DNA of 64,000 bases from Phytoseiulus persimilis (taxonomy: Eukaryota; Arthropoda; Arachnida; Mesostigmata; Phytoseiidae), in NCBI GenBank assembly GCA_037576195.1, contig CM075101.1:372001-436000 (forward strand), read 5' to 3'. Under the pieces are notes generated by a model. That model searched no databases. It saw only the letters and a list, made by a program, of their open reading frames with translations, and was not told the origin of the DNA. A program made the position numbers and the translations under genes. Of the stretch, positions 1-12,965 are shown in pieces. Positions within the stretch are counted from its first letter, which is position 1, and each line of letters starts with the position of its first letter.

Positions 1-2
1 TT

Positions 3-242
3 GAGGTTCTCAAGTGGCCAGCGTGCAGCCCCGACTTGAATCCCATGGAGAACCTCTGGGGCATCGTCGCTCGGCGGTTATACACGGAAAACAGGCGATC
101 CGAAAATGTGGATGAATTGAAAATAGGCATAGTGAATGCTTGGAGCAGTATTGGGCAAGAGACAATTGATAATCTCATTTCTTCCATGCCAGATCGCGTG
201 TTGCAGGTCATATCGAGAAAGGGGAATCAGATAAACTATTGA
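3..242 (+). pseudogene. Tc1/mariner-type transposase, C-terminal fragment
   Basis: An open frame enters from the left edge and ends at TGA at 240-242. It encodes the last part of a Tc1-like DDE transposase, the enzyme that cuts and pastes the element through its terminal inverted repeats. Visible is the catalytic block SPDLNPMENLWG, in which the E of MENLW is the third acidic residue of the DD34E triad. It is followed by the usual C-terminal tail with SMPDRVLQVISRKG, typical of the family's end. The two aspartates and the DNA-binding domains lie outside the window, so I cannot say whether the gene is intact. Downstream I found no convincing terminal inverted repeat. Family assignment is firm; the intact or broken state is unknown. 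Confidence 0.82.
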
Positions 243-1040
243 GAAGCCTTTGATGTGTCTTCCGATTAGATAGAATATTCGAAAATCGATCTGATTCTAA
301 ACTATTTCCGGTCGATTTTCGCTGTTTATGCATCTTCCTTGATGAGAAGGATTTGGGGGTCACTCCAAAGCCTTGAGACATCTTTCTCCTCTCAACTTGA
401 CTCCCACACGAGGATTAACTGGAGGGTTCCACATGTGGTTTATAGATACGTGGGAATTTCCACCTGATTCTAAAAGCATTTCCTTCAGTGTATGCTATGG
501 ATGAGCCAAAGTGTCACTGCCGTGTTCGGTCATCAGGCTGGGGTACCCGGTTATCTTCCCTATCGCGCGCTACTAGAAATCTTTCCTCTTTCTATTTCTT
601 GCCTCCCCTCGTTCTCACATTCCTTCCCAACTCATATGTACACTCTTCTTATCATGTCGCGGGAGGACTCGACCGACCCAATGCGTGAGTTCCCTATGAC
701 CCCTGAATGAACGGCAGTGAAACGGCTTCCGCGGTTTGACCGCCATATACATACTACATAGGCCCGAAACCGATGTTAACGCATAGGGAGGCTGCCACAC
801 CATGTGGTGTACAATCCTGATGATCTCGTTCTGCCAGCCTGTGAGTTGAAGGGAACCGAGCAGGATTAATAAAGGGGTACTGCCGAGGCGCCGCCACCTG
901 CGGTCTGCGGTTCTCACGCGTTGTCCCCGGTTGAGTTCCTTCAGCGAATGATTTTCCCTCCCCTTCCCTACTCCCTCCTCAACTCAAAATTAACCATGAC
1001 CCAGAGTGTATCGCCAAGAATCTCATCATCCGCGGCCTCC
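243..1040. other. Non-coding stretch between Tc1 fragment and LINE
   Basis: No gene is recognised here. Short overlapping frames on both strands have no known motif. The part near the Tc1 stop may include the 3' end of that element, but no inverted repeat partner is available. The stretch from about 880 may be the 5' untranslated part of the following LINE, which cannot be delimited. Confidence 0.5.
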
Positions 1041-1054
1041 AATAAATCCAAACG

Positions 1055-1745
1055 TTGCAATCTCTCCATCCATTTTTGCAACATCAGAGGCCTTCACTCC
1101 AACCTCTATCAGTCCACCAACACCTAGAGACCGAACGCCCTTTCTTCCTTTTCCTCACTGAAACTCAAGTCTCAACTCCTCTCGACTCTACCAATCTCCC
1201 TAACTACGAGTTACACGAATCTTTCCGTTTCAAAGGTGGCACTTGAGCTTTCGTCAGATCCGACCTTGTATGCTGCAGAATGCCCACACTAGAGTCTTCT
1301 TTTTTTTGATGTCCATTGGTTGGAATCCTCTGTCTCGGGCATTCAAATATTTCCGTTTTGCCTCTATGGATCCCCGAATGGCGATGATCATGTTTCCCTC
1401 TTTCTCCTCTTAACTTTCTGAAAAAATCGATCCAATCAACTCTACCTATTCCAACTCTCAATTTTTTTTAGCTCGGTGACTTCGATGTTCACAACTCTGC
1501 TTGGCTTCAACGCTCCGGTGTTACGAACGCTGCGAGCCGTGAGGCTGAAGCCTTCGCCATCTCTCATGACTTCACTGAACTCGTTTCATTTCCAACAATA
1601 ATCCCGGATAGAATTTCGCAATCCGCAAAGACCCTAGATCTCTTCCTGACTAGTGACCCCGAAAATTCTCCGATTACCTCCGCTGCTCCCCTCGGGAAAT
1701 CTGATCATTGTCTCATCAAAGTAATCCGTCTCATCCCTGCCACGT
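1055..1745 (+). pseudogene. LINE endonuclease domain (broken)
   Basis: This is the apurinic-like endonuclease domain that nicks the target DNA in non-LTR retrotransposition. Seen motifs are NIRGLHSNL at the N-terminus, LTETQVS carrying the catalytic glutamate (about 1156-1175), LGDFDVHNSAWL (about 1472-1507, normally GDFN) and SDHCLIK near 1700-1720 with the catalytic Asp-His pair. Breaks include a stop after the first block (about 1125), a stop near 1245 and a stop at about 1747 after the SDH motif, with frame changes between them. The Asn to Asp change in the GDFN motif would itself be damaging. No function is expected. Confidence 0.8.
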
Positions 1746-1989
1746 AAAGGAAAATTATGCCAGCAAAAACGTTTGGCACTACAAGTCTGCAGACTGGGAT
1801 GAGCTGCATACATTCTTCTCCTCCTTTCCCTGGGTTTCCCATTGCTTAAAATCGTCGGATCTCTCTGCATGTGCACAGGCCATAACTGACATTATCCTAT
1901 TCGGCATGGAGCTGTTCATTCCCCACTCTACCAGCTAAACTCCTCCGGACTCCAAACCCTGGTTCAATCAGCAGTGCTCTACAGCTTTT

Positions 1990-3060
1990 CGAAACGAGAA
2001 CTTGGCTTTAAGCGCATGGAAATATCAGCCAAATCCTTCCACCTACTCTGTTTTCAGGCAGGCTCCTGATGCTTGCAAAACTCTAATTGAAAACTCTCAG
2101 AATTGCCATATACAATCCATTGCCCAGAGACTCACATCGTGTACCCCGGAAGCTGCCCCTTCTGGTCCAAACAAATCCCTTCCCCTCCTTCTCGCGCACC
2201 AGCTACCATGGCTCCAATTTCGTTTAACCAGTTCTCGATCCGCGAAGTTCTCAGTTCTTTCGATATTTTTAAGGCTCCAGGCCCCGACGGTATTCCTGCA
2301 GTAGTTCTCAAAAATTGCGCCCCCGAACTGACTCCTATCCTCTGTGGACTTCTTTGTCTTTCGTAAAGTTCCGGCATCTTCCCAGATTTCTGGAAGCTTG
2401 CCCTCGTCCAACCTGTCCCCAAGAAGGGTGACGAGTCCCTGCCCTCGAATTATCGTCCCATTTCACTATTCTCCAGTCTGTCCAAGGTTATGGAAAAAGC
2501 CATCAATTGCCAGCTCCTCTCCCATCTCGAATAGTACTCCCTCATTAGTGATCGTCAGTATGGCTTTCGAAGAGGTCGCTTCAATGGCGATCTCGTGCTC
2601 TATACAACCCACCTCTGGAACGCAACTATCGAAAAATACGGTGAGACCATTGCCGTTGCCCTTGATGTCTCCAAGGCATTTGATGGAGTTTGGCATCCAG
2701 CTCTCCTCAACAGGCTCCCCTCCTTCGGTAGCCAGTCGAAGCTCTGTAACTGGATCTCAAATTTTCTCAATCACCGCTCCATAAAGATTATGGCCGATGG
2801 TGCTCTCTCCAGGTCTTACTCATTGAATGCGGGCCTACCCTAGGGTTCAGTACTCTCTCCAACTCTCTTCCTGATGCATATCAATGATCGCCTCGTCTCC
2901 TCCTCGAGCCCCCTCCACAGCTTTGCGGATGACACTACGCTTCACGCTGGGTACTGTTCCAAAAAGTACCCGTACCCTGCTCGAAGCAGCTCCTCTCAAA
3001 CCAACAGGCTAGACTTCCTCAATTCCGATCTCCAACCGATTCTGAACTGAGCCTCAACCA
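1990..3060 (+). pseudogene. LINE reverse transcriptase domain (broken)
   Basis: This is the reverse transcriptase of the LINE starting near 1041. Motifs are read in order across frames: APGPDGIPAVVLKN (about 2275-2315), NYRPISLFSSLSKVMEK (about 2452-2500), QYGFRRGR (about 2556-2580), the first catalytic aspartate in ALDVSKAFDGVWH (about 2657-2695), an NAGLP block followed by a TAG where PQGS is expected (about 2826-2845), SVLSPTLFLMHIND, and the catalytic FADD at 2922-2933. The FADD acidic pair is intact, but in-frame stops at about 2366, 2534 and 2842 and a frameshift around 2945-3050 kill the frame. Identification of the family is secure. Confidence 0.86.
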
Positions 3061-3062
3061 AT

Positions 3063-3764
3063 TTGGTCCAGTTCAATTCTCGGAAAACACAACTCACTCT
3101 TTTCTCGAAGGTAACCCGGCCCACACCTCTCAACATTTCTTTCGATAACAACAAATTGACTCCCCCGTCAGCTGTCTCAATATTGGGCGTGTTCTCCGAA
3201 TCTCAAATGGCACTATCACATCGCAACCATGGTCAAGTCAGCTTCCCAAAAGCTTGGCTTCCTTTTTCGAGCCAAGTTCCATTGTTCCCCTCTCACCTTC
3301 TTTTGCTCGATAAAACTCAAATTTTTCCCGCTCTCGAACATTACTCGCATGTCTGGGGTAGCGCCGCTCCTTCTTCCCTTTCCATCCTCGATTCCATACA
3401 AAAGCGTGCTGTTCGCCTCATTGGTGAATAGACCCTGTCCTCCTCCCTCGAAACCTTATCTTTCCGACGCAAGGTCGCCGGCCTCTGTCTATACTACCGA
3501 TACTTCCATGGAAGCTGTTCAACTGAAATCTCTTCTCTCGTCCCTCCCCTTTTGGCCCCCGTCCGTGTGACCGGACGTACTGCCAAACCACACCCCTATT
3601 CTGTGCAATTATTCACAAATCTTTCTGCTCAGTTCGAATCTACCTTCTCCCCTCGCACATCTCGCCTTTGGAATGCCCTTCCCTATCAAGCCTTCCTGTC
3701 AACCTACAATCCCAAACTCTCTCGAACTTCTACCCTCTCGCATCTTCCAGATAATGAGCCATAG
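3063..3764 (+). pseudogene. LINE ORF2 C-terminal domain (broken)
   Basis: This continues the LINE polypeptide after the reverse transcriptase. The frame at 3063-3431 ends with the motif YSHVWGSAAPSSLSILDSIQ and QKRAVRLIGE, which in CR1/Jockey-group elements follows the polymerase. After a stop at 3429-3431 the reading passes to another frame and ends in 3552-3764, where SPRTSRLWNALP is the usual terminal motif before the stop. The order and spacing match the family, so I read it as one decayed protein rather than separate genes. Confidence 0.8.
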
Positions 3765-4797
3765 GTTTTTTAGTGGGTATCATCCAAATGAGCCTCACAC
3801 TCCAGTTGAATTTCCCATTCTTGTGGGTCGTGCGTTAATGCATTTTTCCCCTATGGCTCTTCTATTTTTTCCCATTCTCGTTTTTTTCGCACTCGCAGTT
3901 CCTTTTGTGAACCATAGGGTCTTCCCTTTGTGAGTTGCTCGAAGAAAAAATACCTGTGTAATCGTCGTACGTCCCCTCTTTGTCGCCACTTGATTTAACC
4001 CGCCGACAGGGGTCATGACGGCTTTGACGAATATCAGCTCGGAAGAGTCGCGAGAAGTCAAACTTTCCTTCCGAACCAGGAGCGGGTCGCCGCGATGACT
4101 TTCCGCCATGAGCCGAGTCGTCGGGTTTTCAAGCGGGGACATGAGATGAGCGCCCACTGACTTTTGAGGTGTAAAAAAACTTATCGGATCGACCCGGTCA
4201 CTTCGTTTTCGGGTAGTTTGACTTAAAATAAGAAACTTTTGCCATCAGTGTCCGGAGGGCTCAATTTAGGGATATATCGTATTGAATACCGTTCCTCCGA
4301 TTCGCAACCGATCTGCGCGTACCTCTTGTAGCTGGTATCGGGAGGAATCTTTCCGTTTCTTATTTTTCGAAATTGGTTGAGAATAGGCGACTCCCTGGTA
4401 GGTTCTTTCAGGGGCCATGGATTAAATTGAAGATAGCTTCGACGAGCTCTGGAAAACGCAACACTGATCTGATTCTCAAAAATAAAAATGCGATAAGATG
4501 CGGCTTTTCATGAGCTTCCGATCAAAAAACCTGACCGAAACACTTCTCAAAACACGGAGGCCATGAGTATCTGTCATGCTTGATCGTCTTGCCGCAAGTC
4601 TATCATCGGGCGCCACACTGGAGCTTATCCATTTCAATCTTACCACGAACTTATCTCGCTCTCGTGTTTGGCAACAATCCTTCGTCTGGGCCATTGAGGG
4701 AATGCCGTGAGCAGTGTCTCATACTCCGTTGTCTGCCATCCTTATCCTAATATTCCTCGTATTGAGATAGCGATGGCCCCCTCGCCCCTCCCCACCC

Positions 4798-4818
4798 CCC
4801 CTGGATACGCAACTGGCT
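4798..4818. repeat. Possible DNA-transposon terminus
   Basis: Read on the minus strand this is CAGTTGCGTATCCAGGGGGG, close to the CAGTGGCGTAGCCAGGGG form seen at the ends of several hAT-like elements. A related end, CAGTGGCGTAGCGAGCC, starts at 5249. The two face outward from each other, so they do not form one simple element. Weak evidence. Confidence 0.25.
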
Positions 4819-7800
4819 GTAGCTCAGGAAAGGGGTCTCGCAGCGGTTTCGTGGTCCTCACACTCTGATAGCTGGTTTCGGGCTACCTTACCACAGTTTC
4901 TCGTTTCGATCCCGGTAGATGGCACTCCGGAGTCTGTGAAAAAACATGAAAGGTTCGCGGACTTTCGTCAAGCCTAAAATTGAGGGAAGGATATCTCGGG
5001 CTCTTGAGAGCTCGGGCTGGCGGGCTGTACCCCCAGCTCTGGGAGTGGCTCCAACTCAGCGGAGGAAGTATCTCACATTGTAAGGCGGTTCAACGGATTC
5101 CCGAGCAAGGTTGGATCTAGGGGGGGGGGAGAAGAATTTCAAGAGGATCAGGTCGACGGGCAGCAGTAACATGACGATGGGGATTAAAGAGGAGCCGCAC
5201 CAAATTCCCTAGGAAATCTAGATTCCAGTCATGCCCGGAGACGACGTCAGTGGCGTAGCGAGCCTCCGTGATGCCCAGACGGATTTGGTGCCCCCCCCCT
5301 TCTCTTTTTTTTTTAGATCTGAGAAGATGAATGCGTCCAAAGAGCGCCGATTGAATTCCCAGATGACCTCAGGTACAAAAGTTGCGGTCTGAGATCTCCA
5401 ACGAGATCTTCAGTGAAATGGAGAAAACTTGCGCAATCTAACCCAAATGTGAGCAACTAGATTATCACATCAGCAACTGGATTACCTATTCTTGGAGGGC
5501 AACTTTCCTAGCTTCAGGAGCTGTGAACTCTCCTATGGACTCCTTGAAGTTAAACTCATCCGTGATGGACATCTTGATAGATAGAACAGCGAGGTTTGTT
5601 TCTTTCGTTGGTGACATGGTGGCGCGTGGATGAGTTTCGATGAGTCTTGATTTCGAAGATCTTTGTTCGAATGCAGAAAATCTCACGCCGAGAGTTAGAG
5701 AAAATCAGGGCACCTTCACAACTCTTGAAATAGAGGTATCAAAGCTGAATCGATAGTTGAACTCGAGCAGCTCCCATACCTCACTTCTCATGAGGCTCGT
5801 TCCCCGATCCGAGGCAGAATCGAAATGAACTGAATGACGCCTCTCGATCAGGAAGGAGAACAAGAAATGGGTTATAATTCGTCGAGAGGGTGGAAAATCA
5901 GATGCAACGATCTGACTTCGCCCTTCTCTGAGGATTCCGAAAAGAAAATATACCCGGAAGAGCTCAACTTTCCTAATGCAACAGGCATGCAGAGGCATTC
6001 TGATGCCCCTAGCGGTCTGATGCACGGGGCGAACCGTCAGTCCCCTCCGCCTCCCCTCGCAACCTGTGAAGATAGTTGACTGATCACTGATCAGACAGCT
6101 ACATCATCTGCCTGGGAGCTCCGATCGTTCCCCGTGGAATGCGGCAAGCTCCACGCTCTGCATATTTTCGGTCGAAGATTCATTCGGCCTGGAAATTTCG
6201 TTTTTCAGCTTCCCAATCTGGGAATCAGAGACACGGTCACTGTTGGTGATGAAATGTTTCCATGAGCAGGGAGAAGGCTATTGGTATTCTCAGCGTATTG
6301 CTGGTACCACACATGACTCATGAATGCGTGACCATATGCCCAACCAGAAGCGATTCCGGAAGGATTCTCGGGCTTTGGCATGCTAAGAGGTGACCGGAGC
6401 TGGAAAGTATTGTATTTTCCACGCTGTCGAAGATTGGTTCTATCGTTAAAAGATTTTTCTGGAAACACGCCGGGGTGTTAACCTGAGGGACTTCTTCTGG
6501 AGTCATGGAGAGCTCCAATCATGCAGCGAGGTCGAATTCGGAAGACAACTTCCCGATGCAGCCAGTTTTCGGACGAATGGGCTGCATCTATGGCATCTCT
6601 CGCAGACGATAATCCCTACGGCAACGGGACAACAAAGAGTCTGTTCCTGATCACGAATGTTTGAGGGCTTCGGTCCCAGGGAATCTTCGAGAATCTGCTC
6701 AAGGAATACCAGTCACGGCGATGATAGGGGCGGCGGTCCGCGATATCCGGCTGCGATACCAGGCTCGATGATAGTCACAGACGGAGCGAGTTCGTCGGAG
6801 GACTTTTCCGAGACCCGGACGAGAAACTGAAAAATCCATTGGGAGTCTCCTCCGGAAATTGGAAAGGGCGAGAGAAATAATACAAACATCGTCCCCAAGA
6901 AATACAGCTTCTGCAATGGAATCAGCGCAGTAAAAATATCTAGGAGGCTGCGTGCGGTCGCTGACTCGCTAGCCGGGCAGACCACTTCATTTGGTGGGGT
7001 GGGTCCTGTCGGAACGAAGGCGGAGCTATTTGCAGCGGGAAGAAGCGAGTAACGAACAGCCAGACAAGCAGACGTTTGGACGTACGCACACGCTCAGCGA
7101 CGCATATGCACAGTTCGTCTTCGGAGCTCGCAAGAAAAGCGGGCACGCTCCGAAGAATGAGCGAAAGCGCCAGGCTTGAGCTGCAGAACGATTCTTCGCT
7201 CTCCCCCACCCGCTGTGGATCCAGATTGTACCACTACTTTCTAGCCATCCTCTCCCTCGTCGCTGCCTGGTCGGCGGCTTGCGACATTGATGAGATATTG
7301 CGCGATGCACTCTTCCCTCTCCCAACTCCTCCGCCCTCTGGCTAGCAAGCGGGGCGAGCCAGGGGCGAACACCCCCACCGTAGTTGCTGCACTCTCATTC
7401 CCCGGCTTCTGTGAAGTCCTTGCATCCCCTCCACTTCGTCGCTTACTCTGCTTCGCTCCTCCGTGGTCGGGCACAGCTACCGGGGAACTCAGACTGCCAC
7501 TCCCCGTCGACCGTTTCTCCCTTCGTTCCCTTGAACTCCTGAAATACTCTCTGCGCCTTCGAGTTAGCGCGGATTCCGACCATTGCTTGATTCAGATATT
7601 TCTCATAACAAGCCACCATCTTATCAAAATACAGCCTGTGTCGGAATCAGTGTCGGGTCGGGCTGCTGCTCGCGATGCACGAATACGGGGACGGAGAGAA
7701 TCTCCATAACCGGTTCTCCAAAAAAATCGTCTCCTGCACTTTATAAGATACCGGGACGGCGGAGACGAACTGAAACGGTTCCAGAGTCGCCCTATGATGG

Positions 7801-10800
7801 CAGCCCCTCAAGACGGAATCTTGATGCCATGGCTCCTCAGTCTCTTGGTTGGGGGCCTTCGATTTCGGCGCTTTGGCTTATATTTCGAAATGAAACGTTT
7901 GTGCACCCCGTTCATGTTTTGGCCTCATTGTATCTGCACCCCCATTGTTCCAGCCATTCCGAATGATTCAGACGAAATAAGTCGGGACCCTGAACGCTTC
8001 CATAGAGCTTTCATCAGCGAGGTGGAGAGTCATTCGAGAGAATAATTCTCTCAAGGCTCTCCACGATGAGTGCTTTCCAGCGACCAACTTCGACCAAGGA
8101 TCCAGAAATAAGTTCAAGGGACTTCCAAGGCTCGTTCCTCCGAATGGGAGTCTCTATGGCGAAGATTTGAACTCGATTTTAGATCATTCTCGAAATTACC
8201 CGCCTCCTTTTCCGGCCAATGTCGTTTCAATCCCTCTCGTTGCGCTCGTTGGGAAAGCGTCGCGAACTAGACGAGCGCTGAATATGGTCGCGATGTGGGT
8301 GCTTCACAATCGAGAACCTAGATCCTGACGCATCGTTCCCAGCCAAATACACCGGAATTCCATGGGAAGGGAGCCGTCCCGAAATTTTCGGCAACGAGGC
8401 ATTGACTCATTGAAATTCAAAGTAACGGGCGAGAGATGTTATGCAATCGGAGCCGTCCAGACAGCGCATCCGTCGGTCGTTCATTCGGCTGGCTCCTGTA
8501 TGGGATCTTCAGATCCACAACTAGCGCCACCTGTCCCGATTCCCTCCTTCTCAGTTGGTTTCCTTCCGCCATTATCGAACGCTGCCCACGACCGAGAAGC
8601 AGACGAGAGAGGGCAACAGCAAACTGGCTGCCGGATCTCTGCTTGCCTGAAGTTGTTGAGCCACCAGCTTGGAGGAGGAAGAAGGCATCAGCGGAACGAG
8701 TGGCGGACGATGTTGCAATTCGAGCGGCTGGCCGCTTTCCGATCGACCCCCTCCTCCTCCTCTACTCCCCCGTTTCCTTGGGTTCCAAGCGGGAAGTGGT
8801 GTCCGCGACCAAAGAAGGATAGAAAATCACACAGTTTTTACAACAGTGTATGGCATGGGAGCAGCTTTCGGAGCGAATCAGAAGCAACTCGAAATCACCA
8901 CAACTGCGCTGAGCCAAGTCGATATCCGGGGTCGAGCAATCATGTCACAGCTCGGAAATTTCATTCCGAACCCGAGCAACCTATGATACTCGCGGATGAC
9001 CTCAACTACTCCCATGGCGAGCAATCTGAGAGACATTAGGGGCACATGACTCCTCCGGCGCACCATATCCACCTATTCAGCAATCCGGCAGACGTTAGAC
9101 TGTCAGAAAGCCGGCCCTCGCTTCGAGTCAGCTCGCACGCTTTGAGCTCATCCGATCACTTCGGAAGTGAGGTTACGATGAGAACTTGTGCTAGTTTCCG
9201 GCACCCGAGAGATTTAAACTCACGAAGGGCTCTCAAGCGTTCCTGACAGAAATTTGCTACCCGATGATCGCCTCACGAGAATCATTGAATCAGTTGATTA
9301 TTCAATTCGGAAGCCCTCCACCGGAAGCATAGGGAGGAAGCGTCCGGCTAGAGTGTACGCGTATTTCGCATGCAAACAACGTACTTGTACTTTACACATA
9401 TCGACAGAGGACTCCGTGTTTTCTTTCTGACCTAGTTCGGCGGAGCACTCTCAATAGTTACGTTATTCCCCAGCAAATCTCTCTCCCCTATTGCGTAGCA
9501 ATCCTTCCTCCTCGTCCACCGACTCGACGGAACCGGGGTGTGTGCGTGCGTATGTGAGTCTGTCCGGGAAGTACTGTCGGTGTTCGGGAGAGCTGGAAGG
9601 ATATCTACCGTCGGGGGTTTGAAACTTCGGTTCGATTCCCGGGATTTCGCTGGTGCCAATGCTAACGTGGGCTTTGCGAACTTATTCGTTTCAAACGTTC
9701 AACCGCTTTCCTGACTCAAGCTGCGCCGAAGTCCACGTGGAATCAGAAGTCGACTTCCAAGCGCTTGAGGAAGGGGTCAGTGCGGCGGAATTTCTCTACT
9801 CGGGGAATCAGCGACCCATCATAGAGGATATCTGGATTTCTTATCAGTGAGCAGCGTCTTATCATCGAAAGCTTTGAAGGAGAATGTCTCAGGAATATAG
9901 TCGATACTATAACTATGTCAGCCCAAAAGGGACGAGTATAATCATTGTTATCAGTGACGGATGCCACGATCTGGCGAAGGTCATCAAGCGTGCTACATGG
10001 GCGGGCAGAAAGCTACACTCCGCCCTTCGCTCTGGTCGATCCAATGGGAGTCCACACGGAAAACTTGCACAATGTGGCACAACGTACTTACATCACACTA
10101 GCTGACCGGCCAGCGGTCCTTCAAACGACCTACTCGCCAGTTTCTAGTCTTCTGTCTGCCAGCCACTTGGCCAGCTAGACCTATAGCTCGCTTGTCGGGC
10201 CTTTTCAAGCGGCTCCGAGCTAATCGAATCCACAGCACTGGAATCACATCGAGTCCTAAACTACATTTCAGCTCCATGTACAACGATAAGCCGCAACCAT
10301 ACAGTCAGGCGGAGACCAGGACCCGGCTTGATCGATCGATCGATCGACCGGAAGAAATAGTCGCGAGGACATGTAGAACGTGCAACGACAGCCTGTAAGA
10401 ATACTTGTCATGGAGAACAGCGGGACCAGAGATTGCTTCGAAAACATCTTACAAGCATTCTGATCAAAACGGGACCAACTAATGGACCCTCACCCGTACG
10501 TAAAATCGACGTCCCACCGACGAGTCCAAGAAAAATGGGATAATGATACCAACGATGCATGTAACAGCGCCTAACATCAAAGGCTGCTATGTTCGATATG
10601 TCATATACATCAAACATCAGATCCAGATCTATTAACTACCACACCGCACTCTAATTGTAGCAATTTCATCCATGCGTGGAGCAGCCGGACAAGTGTTCAG
10701 GCCAACGATGTCCCCGTGAGACTCGAGGAATAACAACACAATCATGATATTGGGCTCATGCTCCGTATCATTATCTGGGTTATGAACTTGTTTCACGTCA

Positions 10801-11120
10801 ACGAGTTATCCGAATCGGAATCCGCGTTGCAATCACTTAATCAACAACCTGTACCCGTGCAGGCTTTCTCGAGATTCTCGTCATTATTACTGACCAGCAC
10901 CTGCTGAGCGGAGGCCAGGCTGAATAGAGTTAGAACGGAAATGAGCCCGAAAGCTTTCGATAAGCTCCCCTCCCAACGTCGGAACAGCTCGAGGTGTGGA
11001 GAATTTGACTGCGACGATGAGTCATCGTCGACAGTCAATCGACACTTTCCAACAAGATTTCCATGCGGAATAACGGACTGCATCGCAGTTGTGAGAGGAA
11101 AAACTTTTTGCAGAGCGAAC

Positions 11121-11144
11121 GCATAACCGATTGGACGGTTATGC
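11121..11144. repeat. Perfect 9-bp-stem hairpin
   Basis: GCATAACCG, a 6-nt loop and CGGTTATGC form a perfect inverted repeat. It abuts a three-copy 15-bp tandem repeat. No gene or element is recognised with it, and the function is unknown. Confidence 0.6.
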
Positions 11145-11189
11145 CTCAGATGTCGGGAACTCAGATGCCAGAATCTCAGATGCCAGAAT
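11145..11189. repeat. Three tandem copies of a 15-bp repeat
   Basis: CTCAGATGCCAGAAT occurs twice exactly, preceded by one diverged copy (CTCAGATGTCGGGAA). The total of 45 bp equals one unit of the distant satellite, but the sequence is unrelated. Confidence 0.7.
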
Positions 11190-12937
11190 AAAGCACTCTC
11201 TCGACTCCTGATAGATCCCCGCTAATTGGGCGGATTTGGGAGCAACGCGTCTCTGACGTCTGCAACAAGCGCGAGTCATGCAGCAGACCCTCCACACCCT
11301 ACATACAAGCTGCAACGCACCCCCTGCGACTTATTGATGGTTGGCTGATGATGGAAATGAATGAATCATGATGAATGGATAGGACATTTGTTGCATGTCT
11401 CCAACCTCGATCAGCGTTGTGGTTCGGGGACTCGAGCCGCGAGGAAATAGAATAGCGATCTTTCGCGCATCCCAAGCGGTCGCAGCCCCCTTCGCCGAAA
11501 GCTCGCTCAGCCTCAGCTTGACGTTTGGGCCGCTAGCTCGGCGATTCCTCACCCAATGCACGGAGTTAGGGAAGGAACTACATTTTTTCTACTCGACGCC
11601 AGCGAATCATCACTGCCAGTGAAGGAGAGAGTGAAGATCGAGGCGGGTCTGGAGACCCCCAGTGAGGACGTCGCTGAGTTTTCCACGTCGATCGACAATA
11701 ATCACATGTCCGGGGTGGTTCTCAAGCTGATCCTGTTGGCCCGAGGAGGGTAACAGAGGTTGCCGGTGCTAGAACTCTCAGTATTGGACCCCGAGTATGT
11801 CTCTCAGGGCGATCGATGAGAGAAGTTTGTGAAATATTTTGTTTCTAAAACTGAAAATGTATCAGGAAAATGGACGCCTGATCCTCAAACGACGCGTCAT
11901 CGCTTCCCGGGCACTCTTTGCTGGAAACGAGACAGGGCCCTGCTCTCGAGTAGGCAAAGAAATACGGTATATTGTGATGATTCATCTTCAGTTCACAGCC
12001 CTGCTCGTCGAGTCTGAAACTCAGCATCGACCCTCATTCCGTTTCAAGTCCTCTAATTGCATACTCGGTCGATTCCTCAGTTCTTCGCTGAGCGTCGTGT
12101 TACCGAAAGTCTCCTATCTAGAAATAGATGACTCAAGTGTGATAGTACAGAACCTGATAACTGAACTCATCTGATCTTGATTGCAACCGCTATACAACGC
12201 TTGAATCATCACTGACTCGTTTGAGTCCAAGGTACCATAAATGAGCTTACATCCCAATGTACGGCATCGGGGCTATTCCACGGACTTCTGCCAATTGAAA
12301 GGAATCGGATCTCGGATCACGACTCTGTTTATTCATAGTCTCCTCCGCGATCATCGTAGTGATATTTTTCATTATCATTTTCATCATTATCCGCATTATT
12401 ATTTTATTGTCGTGTCCATAGTGCTTGTTCAATGCCATGCGATTGTATTTGGATAATAAGTATAATTATAATTTCCGAATGATATCCAGTTTGATTCTCT
12501 ATTCCTAGCCTAAAGGATGTTCAGTCATCTAGTATCACGGACGAAAGCGATGAGTGTGCCTCTCCTAAGAATTCGGCTTGTAGTCAGTTACTCTTCACAG
12601 GGTCACTGCGAGCAACAAAAATTTGTTGATGTTGATGTGGTATATTTGATAATACAAATCCTAATACATCATCATACACTATGTTTCGTTGTCTTGTCCA
12701 ATCAGTAGTCCAACTCTTCGAAAAATACATCGTGCTCTTGACTTTACAGAGCTGCTTTTCACTTCCCAATAGGAGCTGTCTCCGGAAGAGACACACTCCT
12801 ATACCTGTATCACATTTCGAATACGGTTCGACGACTGCAAGAAAACCCCTGCAGAAAGCCGCGCCACATATCACAAGCTGGAGTCCTTCTTACGTGTGCC
12901 TTCACCATGGTTCCATCTAAAATACCGAACTTTTCGG

Positions 12938-12965
12938 AGAAGATATTTTTCAGAAAAAATCTTCT
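12938..12965. repeat. Short inverted repeat
   Basis: AGAAGAT with a T-run is followed after two bases by an A-run and ATCTTCT, giving a stem of about 12 bp. An isolated structure in non-coding DNA. Confidence 0.5.

Larger units (their letters stand above)
1041..3950 (+). mobile_element. Decayed CR1/Jockey-type LINE (non-LTR retrotransposon)
   Basis: One ORF2-like reading order can be followed through several frames: AP endonuclease (about 1055-1745), linker, reverse transcriptase (about 1990-3060) and the C-terminal domain typical of these LINEs (3063-3764). It is followed by a pyrimidine-rich 3' region and an A-rich end near 3940-3950. Many stops and frameshifts show that the copy is dead. 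ORF1 is not recognised. The endonuclease opening (FCNIRGLHSNL) and the C-terminal motif around QKRAVRLIGE are characteristic of the CR1/L2/Jockey group. The exact clade needs a phylogeny, and both element ends are approximate. Confidence 0.85.

Noticed and set aside
8362-9039. 225-codon frame as a gene
   Set aside because: No motif, frames of similar length overlap it on other frames, and composition gives no support for coding.
9629-9639. tRNA gene (GGTTCGATTCC matches a B box)
   Set aside because: No A box or matching acceptor stem at the right distance; no cloverleaf can be drawn.
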